64,000 nt of DNA. Source: Bog-756 sp963824645. Its GTDB lineage: Bacteria; Actinomycetota; Acidimicrobiia; Acidimicrobiales; RAAP-2. The stretch lies in assembly GCA_963824645.1 (NCBI GenBank), contig CAWGQC010000005.1, positions 248,001 to 312,000 of the forward strand, given 5' to 3'. The notes beneath the pieces are model-generated. The model worked only from the letters and a program-made list of their open reading frames with translations. It did not search any database and was not told the origin of the DNA. Of this stretch, positions 63,174 through 64,000 are shown one piece after another. The position numbers and the translations under genes are program-made. Each line of letters begins with the position of its first letter. Position 1 is the first letter of the stretch.

Positions 63174-63385
63174 CGCGGTTGGCTCCTCTCGCTCCGCACG
63201 GGCGCGATTCACGGTACACGGCGAGTTGGTAAATTGCAACGCGTTCCAGATTTGTGCCTGAACCGCCCGCAGATGGGCGGATTTATGGTCGAGCAGGTGG
63301 GTCTTCGGGGAACGATACCCAACGGCATTGGTAGAGAGACAGGGACGGCACCAAGGGTATGGGAGACAGTGACCAGGGGGATCAG

Positions 63386-64000
63386 ATGCTGACCATCGAT
63401 GAGCTGATTCGTCGGCGTGCCGGCGACCACCGGATCGGGCTGGCCTACGCCGAACGGACCTGGACGCACGACCAGGTGGTGAGGGCCCAGGCCCAGCGAG
63501 CCGTCGTCCTGAGAAGCCTGCGACAGCCGGGCCCGTTCCATATCGCCCTGCTCCTCGACAACGTGCCCGAGTTCATTTTCTGGATGGGCGGGGCGGCCCT
63601 GACCGGCGCCGTCATGGTCGGGGGGAACCCCACCCACCGCGGCGACGAGCTGGCCCGGGACCTCGCCCATACCGAGTGTCAGCTCCTGATCACCGACGGT
63701 GATTACCTCCCGCTGGTGGCGGACGCCGACCTGGGTACTCGACTGCCGAAAGAACGCATCCTGGTCGTCGACGGGCCCTACGGCGACCCGCCTGAGGGTC
63801 GGCCCAGCATCTATGGATCCCTTCTGTCCGAGGTGGCGGACGCCGTACTCACCGACCCGGCCGAAACCCGCATTACCGAGGAGACGCTCGGCTACCTCCT
63901 GTTTACCTCCGGGACCTCCGGCGCCCCCAAGGCCTGCCTGTGCTCGCAGGGGCGTATGGCCCGGATCGGATCCACCGTGGCCCAGATGTTCGAACTCACC
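63386..64000 (+). CDS. acyl-CoA ligase (FadD-like), 5' part only
   Basis: The first 205 codons of an ANL-family ligase, cut by the window end. It begins MLTIDELIRRRAGDHRIGLAYAERTWTHD and reaches the AMP-binding motif FTSGTSGAPKACLCSQGR. The N-terminal domain, including LLDNVPEFIFWMGGAALTGAV, is normal. The start ATG was chosen because the earlier in-phase codons are not open. Third AMP-forming ligase of the window. Confidence 0.85.
   Translation, partial: MLTIDELIRRRAGDHRIGLAYAERTWTHDQVVRAQAQRAVVLRSLRQPGPFHIALLLDNVPEFIFWMGGAALTGAVMVGGNPTHRGDELARDLAHTECQLLITDGDYLPLVADADLGTRLPKERILVVDGPYGDPPEGRPSIYGSLLSEVADAVLTDPAETRITEETLGYLLFTSGTSGAPKACLCSQGRMARIGSTVAQMFELT

Noticed and set aside
1..64000. 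tRNA, rRNA, CRISPR arrays and insertion sequences
   Set aside because: No cloverleaf-like segments with TTCGA-type loops, no repeat-spacer arrays and no transposase-like ORFs were recognised by reading.

Overview
The window looks like a chromosomal stretch of a high-GC actinobacterium, most likely of class Acidimicrobiia; this is inferred from gene content, and no rRNA or other taxonomic marker is present. Supporting signs are an actinobacterial-type fused 2-oxoglutarate decarboxylase (Kgd), a PafB/PafC WYL regulator pair, an F420-pathway guanylyltransferase, a Rv1264-like adenylate cyclase, an HU protein with a Lys/Ala/Arg tail, several FadD-type ligases and a flavin monooxygenase, together with a type IV pilus locus. 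GTG starts and 4-bp start/stop overlaps are frequent.

Layout. 1-8.4 kb: the 5' part of a membrane-anchored murF, an alpha/beta hydrolase, a UvrD-like helicase, xthA, fabZ, a NYN-nuclease/S1 fusion and an M20 peptidase. 8.4-14.6 kb: kgd, the queDCE operon for 7-deazaguanine (preQ0) synthesis, and a short HU protein. 14.8-20.3 kb: a hydrolase/epimerase pair, an acyl-CoA dehydrogenase, rnhB and an acyl-CoA ligase. 20.5-26.9 kb: a GH38 mannosidase overlapping the 3' end of an adenylate cyclase, a translationally coupled fbiD-like/PIG-L deacetylase pair, and a tailed HU gene with a strong internal ribosome-binding site. 27-30 kb: a VirD4/TraG-type coupling ATPase converging on a helicase-less MobF-type relaxase. 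30.2-34.7 kb: pafBC, a CtaG-like membrane protein and an orphan acyl-CoA carboxylase beta subunit.

34.8-53.1 kb is a type IV pilus region. Reading leftwards: pilB (split by an apparent -1 frameshift at a six-base homopolymer), a PilT-like ATPase carrying an MshEN domain, pilC, the major pilin with a long palindrome-rich leader, and a polytopic membrane protein. Reading rightwards: a prepilin-peptidase homologue lacking both catalytic aspartates, a LuxR-type two-component pair, small hypothetical genes, a second canonical pilT, a fused pilM-pilN and a pilO-like gene. moaC and an FmdB-type zinc-ribbon gene sit inside this region. Fimbrial assembly (PilMN/PilO), extension (PilB) and retraction (two PilTs) are thus all encoded, but no secretin is seen.

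53.1-64 kb: the tldE/tldD pair, a FlK-like thioesterase, an AIM24-family protein, dxs, and a lipid or xenobiotic catabolism-like group (two acyl-CoA ligases, a degenerate isochorismatase-fold protein and a luciferase-like monooxygenase), cut by the right edge of the window.

No tRNA, rRNA, CRISPR array or insertion sequence was recognised. The most interesting points are the homopolymer frameshift in pilB, the catalytically degenerate prepilin peptidase, the coupling protein/relaxase pair without other transfer genes, the internal start in the HU-tail gene and the NYN-basic linker-S1 protein.
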